Below, one piece after another: positions 35,001-43,242 of a stretch of DNA of 56,312 nucleotides (position 1 is the stretch's first letter; each line of letters starts with the position of its first letter). Location of the stretch: NCBI GenBank assembly GCA_021772095.1, contig JADYXR010000141.1, forward strand, positions 1 through 56,312, in the 5' to 3' direction. The stretch comes from Candidatus Obscuribacter sp. (lineage in GTDB: Bacteria > Cyanobacteriota > Vampirovibrionia > Obscuribacterales > Obscuribacteraceae). The position numbers and the translations under genes are program-made. The notes under the pieces were generated by a model, which had not been told where the DNA came from, did not search any database, and saw nothing but the letters and a program-made list of their open reading frames with translations.

Positions 35001-38000
35001 GGCATTAAGCAGTGTCGGACCGCCGACCGTGCCGCCGACCAGAGACTTGGCCGACAAGGTGATGTCACCGCCTTTCCTGTTGGTTCCAGCAGTTACGTTG
35101 ATGCGCGCTCCATCCAATACGGTGAGAGTAGCGTTGTTAGCGGTGAAGTTGATTGAGCCCTGACCGCCTGTGCTCTTAAGATCGAACGCACCGGCAACGT
35201 TGCCGATTGAAACTGGTGATGAATCAGTCAATGTGACTGAGAGGGTGCCACCAAGCCCGGTGCTTCCACTAGTGTCGAGCACCAGTGGGCTAGTCCCGGA
35301 AGATGCCCACGTGACGTTGCTTGCATTAATTGCCAGTTGTCCGCCATTTCCACCACCGTCAGGTGAGACGGTTAACGTGCCGGCGTTGAATGCGGTGATG
35401 CCGTTCTGAGAATCGAACGACAGCTTTTGTCCCGTAATGTTGAAACCGACATTAATTGATGTGGCGAGCAGATCCAAACCAAGCACATTGATTGCACCGT
35501 TGACATTGATGGCGTTAGCCGTCTCGTAACGGAAGCTAGCCGTAGGCGCATTGATTGGTCCGATGTTGAAACTCTGGGCGTGGGCTTGAGAAACCGTTCC
35601 AGTGGTTGTGATCGTACCCAAAGAGATGTTGCCGTTCCTGAGTGTCCCGCCGAGGAAAGTATCAGTTGGGACAGCGGTCGCCTTTGCGATGGTCACAGGC
35701 GAGTTCGGTGTCGCGACCGCGAAGAATATGTCGCCTGTTCCAGTCAAGCCGCCCGTGGTGTTGACGTTGACAGGATTGCCGGGGTCACCGATTGCATTAG
35801 TGTTTTGGTTATTTCCAGCAACGAAGATTGCGTCGCCGTTGGCGCCAGATCCAGTGCCGCCGGTCAACAGTGTCGTCGCGTTGTTGAAATTACTGACTGT
35901 ACCTTTTGTGCCATCTGCTTTAGCGTACGCGATCAAGTTGATATCACCGCCGCTTGCGTTGGCGCCCAATCCACGAGAGGTTATTGTCAGAAGTTCTCCT
36001 CTCAGGTCAACGTTGCCACCGCTCGCGGAAGAACCAGTAATAGTTATATTATTGGCATCGCTAGTGAAGGCTGCGCCTGCGACGAAAGTAATGGCGCCAC
36101 CGCTGCCGGTGGCATTGCTGGTGTTTATGGCGTTAGCGCCGAACTCTTGTATGTCAGCTCCGGCTACGACCAGTAAGCCGCCTTTGGCAAACACGCTGCC
36201 GCGCAATTCTGCTTGATTCTGTGCGGTAATCACTGTCGAACCGGTCGTGGTGATCGGTCCAACTTGAACATTGGTGCCGGAGGAGATTCGTGCATCCTGC
36301 GCCACGAGCGTGCCATTGCTCAAATTGACCAAGTTGCCTGCATCCACGGTCAAAGTGCCGCCTGCATCTATTTGTTGACCCGGCGATGAATTGATTTGAG
36401 CGCCTTTGGTTATGCCGGTTACGAATGTTCCGTTTGTTACATTTCCGGAAGTCTTGGAGAGCACGACGCCGGTGCCGATTTGTTGGTTGAGCAATGAAAT
36501 ATTTCCGGACCCGACAATTGAGTTGGTGGAATCCAACGTGCCTGCCAGATCCACTGCTTTGAGACCGCCTTGATTGGCGGCACCAATAATAGTGATATTG
36601 CCATTGGTGCCTGTGACGAGCGCGCCGGTTCTCAGTGTCGTCAAAGAATTGGTGGTGGCGACTATACCCTTAGCCCCTGTCGTCTTGTCGGCGAAGGCGA
36701 TCAGGTTGATGTCACCTCCACTGCCGGTAGATGTTGCATCTGTGGACAAAGCGGTAATGGATGAAATGTCTACGTTGCCACCACTGTTGGTGCCGCCAGT
36801 GATTGTGACGCTGGTTGCATCCTGGGTGTAGGTTGCACCTGCAATCATGCTGATGCTGCCGGAGCCACCGTTGGCCTTTGTATTGAGAGTCGGGGCGTTA
36901 AAGCTCGTAATGTCTGAGCCGGAAACGAGAAGAATGCCACCTTTAAAGGAATTGGTCGAAAGATCCCCGCGTACCGATATTTCTCCCGGTCCGGTTCCGA
37001 CAATGGAGCCGCCCTGGATGGTGCTGCCTATAAAAATGCCGCCATTGAGAGCGTTCATTCGTACGTTGGCTGAACCGGCTGAAACTTTCAGTGTGCTGAT
37101 CGACTTGGCGGCGGTGCCACCGGAGGTCAGCGAAATATCTGCGTTCTGGGTTAGCAACTCACCGGAGGCAGTTGCGGAAATCATTCCTTGTCCTGCTACA
37201 CCACCGAGGAACGTGCCAAGAGCCACTCCTCCACTGGTTTTCGAGAGAGTGACGCCGCTTCCGGGCAGAGTTGTTGCCAGCGTGATTGTGCCGGTGCCGG
37301 CAGTACCACTGGTAGTGTCAATCAATCCACCATAGTTGATGCCATCTATGCCGGTGCCAGTTGCCAGACCGTTGGCGACCATCGTTATATTGCCGTTGGC
37401 GCCGTTGTTTCCGCCGCTGAGAGCTTGCGTTCCGGGGCCAAGGACGACATGTCCGCCTGTGTTACTGCTATTCGAGACAGCGTAGGCAACCAACGTGATG
37501 TTGCCACCAAAGCCATTAGGTCCAGCCGCTATGCTTTCCGTAGAAATCACGTTGTCGGCCCCGAGATTGACGTCTCCGCCGAAGCCGGAAGCCCCGGTGA
37601 TCACTACGTTTGTGGCGGTCTGCGTGAAGTTGGCACCAGCCACGATGGTGAGGCTGCCGGCGTCGCCTGATTTAGAAGTTGGGGTGGTGGCTGCCGTGAC
37701 GAAAATGTTGCTGCCGGTTATCCCGACGTCTCCTTTCGAAACGATCAAAATGCCGCCAGGAGCCAAGATGTGATTGCGGATGTCGACACTAGTGCCGGCC
37801 ACCAACGCTACTGAGCCTGTGAAGTTCAGCTCGCTTTCTACGACCAATATCGGTACGGTCGCTGTGAAATTATTACCCGCGTAGACAGCCTTTAAATCCG
37901 CCGCTACTTTAGTCGCAATCGCGATGGAAGGCGCAGTAACGTTGGCTGTGTTGACGTAGCTGTCTCCCGCGTTGACGGAAAACAGACTGCCGGCAGTGAT

Positions 38001-38207
38001 TACTCCATTAAGGTTGACTTTTCCATCCTGGAGGACGCCACCGCTGAAGCTGCCGGACGTGACCTGACCGGTCGTGGAGTTGATTGCGACGGTGCTACCG
38101 ACTATCGCCGGCGTCGTGTTTTCGATGACGATGTTGCCGGTGTTTATAGTAGAACCGGTACCGAGGGCGGTGATAGTTCCAAGTGAGAGGTCGCCTGCGC
38201 CGACCAC
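32064..38207 (-). CDS. Exoprotein paralogue 3, large C-terminal fragment
   Basis: An open frame of 2047 codons directly continuing, in the same frame, the 443-codon fragment across one TAG. A GTG seven codons after that TAG is the nominal start but has no ribosome-binding site, and the product would lack a signal peptide. It contains three copies of the long module (starting near nt 37765, 36940 and 36183 with GGILIVSKGDV, GGILLVSGSDI and GGLLVVAGADI), then Gly/Thr-rich beta repeats. The final domain of about 220 residues closely parallels the intact paralogue: LRKGAVVMAPSRDTRLDTPFG, RLGVYDLHDSHKASI and LSPGHCAVLT, ending in YTEPSVTAMK. Unless the stop is read through or is an error, this part is not expected to be exported. 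Confidence 0.6.
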   Translation of the reverse strand: MVGAGDLSLGTITALGTGSTINTGNIVIENTTPAIVGSTVAINSTTGQVTSGSFSGGVLQDGKVNLNGVITAGSLFSVNAGDSYVNTANVTAPSIAIATKVAADLKAVYAGNNFTATVPILVVESELNFTGSVALVAGTSVDIRNHILAPGGILIVSKGDVGITGSNIFVTAATTPTSKSGDAGSLTIVAGANFTQTATNVVITGASGFGGDVNLGADNVISTESIAAGPNGFGGNITLVAYAVSNSSNTGGHVVLGPGTQALSGGNNGANGNITMVANGLATGTGIDGINYGGLIDTTSGTAGTGTITLATTLPGSGVTLSKTSGGVALGTFLGGVAGQGMISATASGELLTQNADISLTSGGTAAKSISTLKVSAGSANVRMNALNGGIFIGSTIQGGSIVGTGPGEISVRGDLSTNSFKGGILLVSGSDITSFNAPTLNTKANGGSGSISMIAGATYTQDATSVTITGGTNSGGNVDISSITALSTDATSTGSGGDINLIAFADKTTGAKGIVATTNSLTTLRTGALVTGTNGNITIIGAANQGGLKAVDLAGTLDSTNSIVGSGNISLLNQQIGTGVVLSKTSGNVTNGTFVTGITKGAQINSSPGQQIDAGGTLTVDAGNLVNLSNGTLVAQDARISSGTNVQVGPITTTGSTVITAQNQAELRGSVFAKGGLLVVAGADIQEFGANAINTSNATGSGGAITFVAGAAFTSDANNITITGSSASGGNVDLRGELLTITSRGLGANASGGDINLIAYAKADGTKGTVSNFNNATTLLTGGTGSGANGDAIFVAGNNQNTNAIGDPGNPVNVNTTGGLTGTGDIFFAVATPNSPVTIAKATAVPTDTFLGGTLRNGNISLGTITTTGTVSQAHAQSFNIGPINAPTASFRYETANAINVNGAINVLGLDLLATSINVGFNITGQKLSFDSQNGITAFNAGTLTVSPDGGGNGGQLAINASNVTWASSGTSPLVLDTSGSTGLGGTLSVTLTDSSPVSIGNVAGAFDLKSTGGQGSINFTANNATLTVLDGARINVTAGTNRKGGDITLSAKSLVGGTVGGPTLLNAAGNGTGGGGAITLKSTQTTPFNIAATQGSFSLNAAGGTTGAGGAISVETANNLTVDPATLIVTPGTNGKGGSISLSAIGNLLVTGPLNVAGNGTGAGGSINLVSSSATDFNVGKPGANGVKGALNVSGSTDGSVSIRNLAGGIAIGTDLIAVGSAVLTADAGSINLSKTLGGTTTASIDLNASESIFASKAITGDTVSLTATNGDVGGKKAVLVSTELLDVTAGQAINVSNTRTGELNLAGIQGGAASSVQVTSAGDIIVSSDIIGQNITLESTNKTSGKILVLGNITANTTSGVVNLTASGAGKIYTTNALIPAITGFTVNLASKSGTIGDTLIPLKVAASNLSIETTGDVDVTNQGTIPLTLTSATSAGNFNLSSMGDLIVAASLKSAQNITLSTIANNGDITFNASQGGKNANKITADAVGSGQILQSSTKVKLTAGEVNLSSDTGNIGGAISIATVAGALALNTGGSGNVTVVDSSKGVVNLLSSSAGGNFNLSTAAGVTLNNLSADTIAVTNAKGLLSVANGANVSTNSTTDGSILLRNSKAGKGVQIAIGAGASIISNSTAVNGGRVDIIIGVNPPPQVDGTTPANVTVNETFGGQVYFNTGITASAPNNVLTAKGTTLTFNADKAGAGAITLGGGVTITADPTTPYVPGLTNAPVFEGTNGSADRQTTFSGFSEPTQLGDVSISTPALNSSSFSSFNPQSFAYTNLTNIANYQTPGLTTNAKLSDENSMFKLAEIETLTAPSVTSLYEGSNHEAVAYDSLDAFIWSDEDLGFGNSASVIRQQTGSGTVRSALHNVGAVESANLRKGAVVMAPSRDTRLDTPFGVVEISKGSVALVVVDEHRLGVYDLHDSHKASIKVTSDDHQSILSPGHCAVLTHKSQNAFSKVNPLETVKYRGLTSRALSNGKTAFHAEFSPLSAINTMRPLMQLCASKHAGARRVSSKLMKTIAVLMQLSGSGNGFQTYTEPSVTAMK

Positions 38208-38225
38208 GAAGACGTCACCGTTAGC

Positions 38226-39557
38226 CTAACCGGCACTGCCCTTTGTTTCGATTGTCGAGCCTGCCAGGCTGATGTTACCAGTGGTGAATCCTGCATCTGA
38301 GAAGGCGACGAGTGTCACATTTCCGCCGTCGCCGGCAGTGCTGTTCGCCGTTATAACCGGAGCTGTGCCCGTAAACAGAATGTTGCCACCAGTGCCCGTG
38401 CCGCCGGTGATCTTCAAGTCTGAAGTAAGCGTAAAGTTAGCGCCCGCGACCATAAGAATGTCACCGGCTGATGTCGACGTGGTGGAGATTTTGATCCCGC
38501 TATTGAAACTTATGTTTTGTCCGGCGATTATCGAGATGTTTTCGGATGCGGTGATTACATCAGCCGCGATGATGACGTTGCCCGAGTTCTGGATCAGAGG
38601 GTCGCCTGTCGCTACTATTCCATTGAGGTTCAAATCTTCGGTATCGGCGGCGATGTCGATGAAGCCACCATGGGCGGTGACAGCACCAGTCACTTCACCG
38701 GCGCGAACGACCAATCTGCCATCACCAGCGTTCAGGTTCAGTTCTTTCGACAACCAGTCGCCACCTGTGAGCGTGGTGTCAACTTTCGGCGTGAATGCCT
38801 TTTCGCGAATGTTGATCGCACCATTCAGAGCGCTGATTGTTCCACCGGTTGAATCGATGTTAATCGATGCAGGCTCGACAGTGTTGAAGTTGACGTTGCC
38901 GCTTATGGCGCTGATTGAGCCACTGTTTGCGACCTGTCCGGAGACCAGGTTGACGTCGTTGGCTGCTGAAAGCACAGCTGCAGAGCCATTGTTATTGATG
39001 GAGTTGCCGGCGGTGATAGTCAGACTGCCGGAGCTTGTGATCGAGCCGGAGTTGTTGAAATCGCGGACGGCTGAAAGGTTTAAATCCAAAGGCGATTGAG
39101 AATCTCCACCGGAGGGCACCACTGACGATATCAGTGCGTCAGCGCTGTTCGTAATGTTTCTCGCGCCGATTTTGGCTGTAACTCCGGCTTTATCGGAGGT
39201 CGCGTAGATCGTTCCGTTGTTGACCAGGTTGCCTGTCAATCTAATATCGCCATTTTTGGCAAAGTTGCCGGTCGCGTCAACGCTTGTCGGAATCACAAGT
39301 GACGATGTTCTGATATTGCGTCCGGCGTCGCTGATGTTGCTCAGATTAAACTGACCATCTACACCGCGACCGCTGTTGTCTACGACGAGGGATTGAGATT
39401 CGCCGCCGATTATCTGTTGAAGCGCAACGAACTCAGCTGCTGAAACCCGCTGTCCACTGGTCAATACTTTTTCTTGATCGCCTACCTTAATAGTGTAGGA
39501 GCTGGAACTTGAGAACATGTTGTCGCCGAGGATAATTCCGCGATTGTCCGAGGACAA
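38226..39557 (-). CDS. Exoprotein paralogue 3, middle fragment (shared N-terminal domain)
   Basis: A 443-codon frame. Its nominal ATG falls inside the conserved block GLELDLSSDNRGIILGDNMF; the reading frame upstream of the ATG continues that block (ERNLPRGLELDL), so the start is artificial. It carries the shared N-terminal domain and the first long module (NISIIAGQNISF, VAGANFT, GGNVTLVAFSDAG), then ends at TAG after TKGSAG. The codons right after the TAG encode ANGDVFVVGAG, which fits the NGN/NGD pattern found at the same point in other modules, so the stop interrupts a conserved strand. Confidence 0.6.
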   Translation of the reverse strand: MSSDNRGIILGDNMFSSSSSYTIKVGDQEKVLTSGQRVSAAEFVALQQIIGGESQSLVVDNSGRGVDGQFNLSNISDAGRNIRTSSLVIPTSVDATGNFAKNGDIRLTGNLVNNGTIYATSDKAGVTAKIGARNITNSADALISSVVPSGGDSQSPLDLNLSAVRDFNNSGSITSSGSLTITAGNSINNNGSAAVLSAANDVNLVSGQVANSGSISAISGNVNFNTVEPASINIDSTGGTISALNGAINIREKAFTPKVDTTLTGGDWLSKELNLNAGDGRLVVRAGEVTGAVTAHGGFIDIAADTEDLNLNGIVATGDPLIQNSGNVIIAADVITASENISIIAGQNISFNSGIKISTTSTSAGDILMVAGANFTLTSDLKITGGTGTGGNILFTGTAPVITANSTAGDGGNVTLVAFSDAGFTTGNISLAGSTIETKGSAG

Positions 39558-39565
39558 GTCCAGCT

Positions 39566-39949
39566 CTAGTCCTCTTGGGAGATTGCGTTCTCTGCCGTTG
39601 GCGTGATGAAGGTCGAGTTGTTTTGTACTTGGGCGACGGCTTGTCTGATCTGGCGGTCGACGATTATGTTTTGCGTTTGAACAACCGGTGGGACGTCAAT
39701 ATGTCTGCGAACTCTGTCTTCTGATACTGGTTGTATCTGAAGTGGTGCGTTGGAGAAATGGTCGCGAGCCATTTGGCGAAGTTCTGCTCTGTTGCCTTTG
39801 TTCTGGTTGCCTCGTCCCTCGCTGAAATTCCATCCCTGGGCTTCGCCGGGATGAGCGATGGCTGGTGCCGCGAGTAGAAGTGTGCTGGCTAGTGAAACAA
39901 AAGGGGCTCTAGAAATCGAGTTCGAGCCAAAAGAGTCGCTTTTTCTCAT
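39566..39949 (-). CDS. Exoprotein paralogue 3, signal-peptide fragment
   Basis: A 127-codon frame from an ATG at 39949 that follows AAGGGA at good spacing; a longer frame to 40099 would bury the signal. The signal peptide has a hydrophobic core (FVSLASTLLLAAPAIA) and is followed by a Gly/Asn/Arg stretch with RAELRQMARDHF, a weak form of the post-signal motif. After about 115 residues the frame leaves homology and stops at TAG (39566-39568). The conserved continuation HANGRERNLPRG lies in another frame, so one base has been lost (or two gained) near 39600. Confidence 0.6.
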   Translation of the reverse strand: MRKSDSFGSNSISRAPFVSLASTLLLAAPAIAHPGEAQGWNFSEGRGNQNKGNRAELRQMARDHFSNAPLQIQPVSEDRVRRHIDVPPVVQTQNIIVDRQIRQAVAQVQNNSTFITPTAENAISQED

Positions 39950-40008
39950 TGCGAATTCCCTTACAGGTGCGTGTATAAAGTAGTGACCGGGATTCCGTTG
40001 CAGTATTT

Positions 40009-40049
40009 CTTGTTTGCTTTGCCAGGAAACAAGCGGACATATAGTCCGC
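40009..40049. promoter_or_regulatory. Two adjacent inverted repeats in a divergent promoter region
   Basis: CTTGTTT (40009-40015) pairs with AAACAAG (40027-40033), and next to it GCGGAC (40033-40038) pairs with GTCCGC (40044-40049) around ATATA. Both lie 60-100 bp upstream of the interrupted exoprotein gene, within the 325-bp gap shared with the divergent PsbP-like gene. They are candidate operators or leader hairpins. Confidence 0.4.
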
Positions 40050-40125
40050 GACTCAAAATAGCACCATAAGAAAGTATCATTTTTTCTTGTAGTTTTCATG
40101 AGATTCGTTTACTTTCAATCGTGTA

Positions 40126-40174
40126 TTTCGTTGTTGGAGGCGATCCGCAAGCTCACAGCCGACGAACAACGAAA
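40126..40174. promoter_or_regulatory. Perfect 10-bp inverted repeat upstream of the PsbP-like gene
   Basis: TTTCGTTGTT (40126-40135) and AACAACGAAA (40165-40174) are a perfect 10-bp inverted repeat with a 29-base spacer, about 100 bp before the ATG at 40275. It could be a regulatory hairpin in the leader or a wide operator pair. Confidence 0.4.
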
Positions 40175-40274
40175 AATAGGTTTAGTAAGTTTCCTTAATA
40201 CAAGTTATAAATGTGGAAAGCTGATGCTCACCCAACGACAATAGCTGGACCGACACCTCTAATGGAATCTTGGG

Positions 40275-42080
40275 ATGAAACGACTGGCAGTTAGCGCTCT
40301 TGGGCTTTTTTCTTTTCTGCTCGCACACCCGGCTGTGGCAGCCTCGCATGATTATTTCAGCGGTGGCACTAACGTCTGCGAAAGCGACATCCTGCCTAAG
40401 GACATCTTCAGCACAGGCGTCGTCCCCGGCACTGTCTGGCTGCAAGCCCATAGCGTCAGCACTGCGAACAATACGCTTCTGGCTGACAATAGCGACGTTC
40501 AAAAAATAACTGAGTGGCTCACCTATGGTGATGGTTCCAGTCCTTTCACGATCAAGTATCCTGCGGGGTGGAGCGTATCGACCGATCAGAAAACAGGAAA
40601 AGTTGATGTCACCAGTGGTGGTGGCGCAAAATTATCCATATTGCCAGTTTTTATTGCCAATCAAAAAGTGGAAGATCTTAAACCAAAGCAGTTCTTCAAC
40701 ACACTGATCAAATTGTTGGAGCCGGGTGCAAGCTGGACGCCAGCTCAATCAATTGCGATAAATGCCTATCATTCCACTTATGAAAACGACAAGCAGAGCG
40801 CGACGGCAGCGCTAATGTTCGTGCAAATTCCAGAGGGTGTCGCCGGGCGAATTGTCTTAGCTGCAGTCGAAAAAAACTCACCAAAAGTTAGCCCCGAAAC
40901 ATTCGCGCAAATTATTCTCAGTCTGAAATCGAATGCTCCAAGCAGTTCTTCAGGCTCAACTGAGACGCAACCAGGAAGTCAATCTCAATCGGCAATGCAA
41001 TCATCTTCGGGCCAATCGAATGCCGGCGATCAGAACTCCTCTGAGCAATCGCCAGCCAGTGACACAACTTTTATACCCTTCAAAGATCCAAACGAAGGCG
41101 CCTTTACTGTTGAAGTTCCAGAGGGATGGCGCACCGAAGGCGGCTTGGGAAGAGCGGGTGCGATTGATGTTCGCCCCTGGGTGCGCACGGTTTCACCAGA
41201 TGGAATGATCACCGCGTTTATCGGCGATGGCAAGATACCACCATTTACGATGCCATCGGCTCAAGGGACATCATTGGGTTTCGGTCTCGGTAAGATCTAT
41301 AACGGCACTCTTGTCGCCAACTACATGCCGGCTAAGAATTACGCAGAATACTACGCCAAGACCAATCTAAAGAAACACATAAGTGATCTTCAGGTCGTTA
41401 AAACAACAGATCATCCAGAACTCGCACTCAGCATTAATGGTACCGTCGGCGCCACCAAGTCCGAAGCGGCATCGATTAAGTTGACCGGAATGTATGGCAC
41501 TGTTCCTGCCATTGCGTACTATCTCGCCGCGACCAAGGCGAATGTTGCATATGGCACTGGAATGTGGTGGGTGACCCTGATAGCCGGAGAGATCAGTCCT
41601 GCTGACCGAGATGCCGCAGGCCTTAGTGTTATCCAGCACATGCTGAAGACCTTTAAAATGGATCCCGGGTGGCAGGCGCGATCGGACCGAAACACAGCTA
41701 CTGTTTCTCGCAACTATCAAGCTGCTGCGGCATTAAATCAACAAGCAATAATGAGTCGTTATCGGGCTCAACAAGCCGCTAGCGACAGCATTACTTCGAG
41801 TTATTGGAGCAGGCAAGCCTCTCAAGATCGTGCTGCCAACAACTTTTCCAATTATTTGCGTGGTGGTAGTTCCGGATCGTCATCGTCAAGTAGTTCTCCT
41901 AACAATTTTTCCAACTACATTCGCGGAGTCGAGAATGTAGAAGATCCGAGCACCGGAACAAAGTACCAGGTGGAATACGGTCCGCAATACCATTACATCG
42001 ATCCGACCGGCAGTTATTATGCAGGCACCAACCATGGTGCCCCTGCACCAGACTGGAGACAATTGCTGTCGGTGCCGTAA
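40275..42080 (+). CDS. Secreted protein with two PsbP-like domains
   Basis: A 601-residue protein with a signal peptide (MKRLAVSALGLFSFLLAHPA, cut near AVAA). Domain one (about residues 85-215) has FTIKYPAGWSVSTD, KLSILPVF and IILSLK near its end. A Ser/Gln/Asn-rich linker follows, and domain two (about 265-460) has FTVEVPEGWRTEGG. The motif hydrophobic-x-[YV]-P-x-GW and the overall pattern resemble PsbP/DUF1795-like folds of lipoprotein or periplasmic proteins. The tail has Asn/Phe/Ser repeats (NNFSNYLRGGSSG, NNFSNYIRGVEN) and a Tyr-rich end. Location is probably periplasmic or extracellular. Function is unknown, and the domain call is by eye. Confidence 0.7.
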   Translation: MKRLAVSALGLFSFLLAHPAVAASHDYFSGGTNVCESDILPKDIFSTGVVPGTVWLQAHSVSTANNTLLADNSDVQKITEWLTYGDGSSPFTIKYPAGWSVSTDQKTGKVDVTSGGGAKLSILPVFIANQKVEDLKPKQFFNTLIKLLEPGASWTPAQSIAINAYHSTYENDKQSATAALMFVQIPEGVAGRIVLAAVEKNSPKVSPETFAQIILSLKSNAPSSSSGSTETQPGSQSQSAMQSSSGQSNAGDQNSSEQSPASDTTFIPFKDPNEGAFTVEVPEGWRTEGGLGRAGAIDVRPWVRTVSPDGMITAFIGDGKIPPFTMPSAQGTSLGFGLGKIYNGTLVANYMPAKNYAEYYAKTNLKKHISDLQVVKTTDHPELALSINGTVGATKSEAASIKLTGMYGTVPAIAYYLAATKANVAYGTGMWWVTLIAGEISPADRDAAGLSVIQHMLKTFKMDPGWQARSDRNTATVSRNYQAAAALNQQAIMSRYRAQQAASDSITSSYWSRQASQDRAANNFSNYLRGGSSGSSSSSSSPNNFSNYIRGVENVEDPSTGTKYQVEYGPQYHYIDPTGSYYAGTNHGAPAPDWRQLLSVP

Positions 42081-42088
42081 ATCAGTTG

Positions 42089-42104
42089 GCACTGTATATG
42101 GTGC
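42089..42104. promoter_or_regulatory. Imperfect GCAC...GTGC palindrome
   Basis: GCACTGTATATGGTGC matches six of eight half-site positions. It sits between the convergent stops of the PsbP-like and DUF1269-type genes, and is related to the sites at 31642, 43169 and 53861. Its position past two stops makes a classical operator role unlikely here. Confidence 0.35.
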
Positions 42105-42162
42105 GCGCCAGTCGGAACGCCGGCTCATTCAAGATGAGCATCGGCGCTCCTGTTGTTGCTGC

Positions 42163-42672
42163 TTATGTGCTGGCGGGCGCTGTTGCAGAATGCTGATCCA
42201 GGGCTGCTTGCAATTTTTGTTCGTCCAGGTGCTCCAGTGAAGTCTGCAATATGTGTCCGCCTGAGCCTTCAAGTTTTGGCAGCACTTTGTCGATCGTCAC
42301 TTTTTTAACTAGAACGAACAGAGCTGAACTGTTGGGTTTTAATTTCTCAGAGAGTTCTTTGATGAATTTGTCGTCAATGCCCAAGTCCATCATCTTTCCA
42401 GACAGAGCTCCGGCTGCGCCGCCTAAAGCCATGCCGAACAAGGGGTTGAGCATAAGGAGCCCGAGCAGGGCGCCTAACATTCCACCCTGCAAGGCTCCAG
42501 CAGCGGTCAAATTCATAGACTGATGCAGCTTGACCTTGCCTTCAGCATCTTTCACGACCACAACGGAATCTTCGAGGTCGATCAAGTATTCATGCTGCAG
42601 CTTCGCCAGTGTGATCCTTACTTCTTCGGCTTTGTGAATATCGTCATAGGCAATAACTATTAAGTCGCTCAC
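42163..42672 (-). CDS. DUF1269-type glycine-zipper membrane-associated protein
   Basis: A 169-residue protein from a GTG at 42672 placed five bases after a strong GGAGG; a longer frame to 42756 lacks such a site. The start SDLIVIAYDDIHKAEEVR and the pattern LQHEYLIDLEDSVVVVKDAEGKVKLHQ are typical of DUF1269 proteins. A Gly/Ala/Leu-rich hydrophobic hairpin (GALQGGMLGALLGLLMLNPL and GMALGGAAGAL) follows, then DKFIKELSEKLKPNSSALFVLV. Family members are small membrane-associated proteins of unknown function, often stress-linked. It converges with the PsbP-like gene. Confidence 0.88.
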   Translation of the reverse strand: MSDLIVIAYDDIHKAEEVRITLAKLQHEYLIDLEDSVVVVKDAEGKVKLHQSMNLTAAGALQGGMLGALLGLLMLNPLFGMALGGAAGALSGKMMDLGIDDKFIKELSEKLKPNSSALFVLVKKVTIDKVLPKLEGSGGHILQTSLEHLDEQKLQAALDQHSATAPAST

Positions 42673-42886
42673 GTCGACCTCCTTGATTTTGTTCGGGATA
42701 TGTAGGTTGGTTAATTCTACAGCATGCCAATGTACCCGATTGAGATTATTGTGCATCGCTAAACAGAATTCGCTTGTTTAAAACGAACGAGAAACTCATT
42801 GCAAATCGTACGAAGGCTCTGGTTGCAATAGCGAGAGGGCTGTCGTTGTAATTGCACAAGAACATAACTGCAGCGCTGTGAACATA

Positions 42887-43084
42887 TTAATGTTGACCAT
42901 GTAATACTTCGACTGTTTGGAAGAGGTCGTCCAAAATTTCTTCGCTAGCTTCTAGTCGACCGCGGCTTCCTTTCAGAGTGCGAAATCCAGCAGCTGGTGC
43001 AGTCGTCACGCTTCGAACAAAGAGTATCCATTTGCTGCCGATGGTCGGCATCCTCTCTTCGGAGAAGCGCCAATCAGCAGCCAC
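42887..43084 (-). CDS. Possible gene remnant (65 codons)
   Basis: A GTG-initiated frame with protein-like composition (PTIGSKWILFVRSV, FRTLKGSRGRLEASEEIL, LFQTVEVLHGQH), but a stop codon lies two codons upstream and no ribosome-binding site is seen. It may be the C-terminal end of a decayed gene or a small protein of unknown family. An internal ATG would give 54 residues. Confidence 0.25.
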   Translation of the reverse strand: MAADWRFSEERMPTIGSKWILFVRSVTTAPAAGFRTLKGSRGRLEASEEILDDLFQTVEVLHGQH

Positions 43085-43168
43085 CGCTCATGCTGACCAT
43101 GATGAAGCTCGCACCGCAAGCGCTTTTGGTCATAAGTCTGGATATTTATTTTCACCGTCGATTTCAAG

Positions 43169-43184
43169 CCACCGCATACGGTGC
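43169..43184. promoter_or_regulatory. Palindrome of the GCACCG family
   Basis: CCACCGCATACGGTGC matches the consensus of the perfect palindrome at 31642 in both half sites with two mismatches. It lies 25 bp before a strong hairpin, in a region without genes. Confidence 0.35.
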
Positions 43185-43209
43185 GTGCTGGTGAATGACA
43201 TTGCAACTA

Positions 43210-43242
43210 AAGAAACGCCAGACCGTCCGTCTGGCGTTTCTT
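43210..43242. terminator. Strong symmetrical hairpin
   Basis: AAGAAACGCCAGAC and GTCTGGCGTTTCTT form a perfect 14-bp stem with a 5-base loop. The A-rich and T-rich feet give it the form of a bidirectional intrinsic terminator. Its inner core (CGCCAG and CTGGCG) is the same as in the terminator at 45201. No intact gene ends here, which fits a lost gene in this stretch. Confidence 0.65.

Larger units (their letters stand above)
32064..39949 (-). pseudogene. Exoprotein paralogue 3 as one interrupted gene
   Basis: Three consecutive minus-strand reading frames together reproduce the full domain order of the intact giant paralogue: signal peptide, shared N-terminal domain, four long modules, beta repeats and a FecR-like C-terminal domain. 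Two lesions separate them: a frameshift at about 39590-39610 and an in-frame TAG at 38226-38228. Either the gene is decaying, or the lesions are sequence errors, or the parts are made by recoding. The first is the simplest reading, although the remaining frame of over 6 kb is otherwise fully open, which implies recent damage. Confidence 0.75.

Noticed and set aside
40098..40244. A 48-codon plus-strand frame starting MRFVYFQSC in the divergent region
   Set aside because: No ribosome-binding site, and it overlaps the 10-bp inverted repeat. The middle (LLEAIRKLTADEQRK) looks protein-like, but that is not enough to call a gene.
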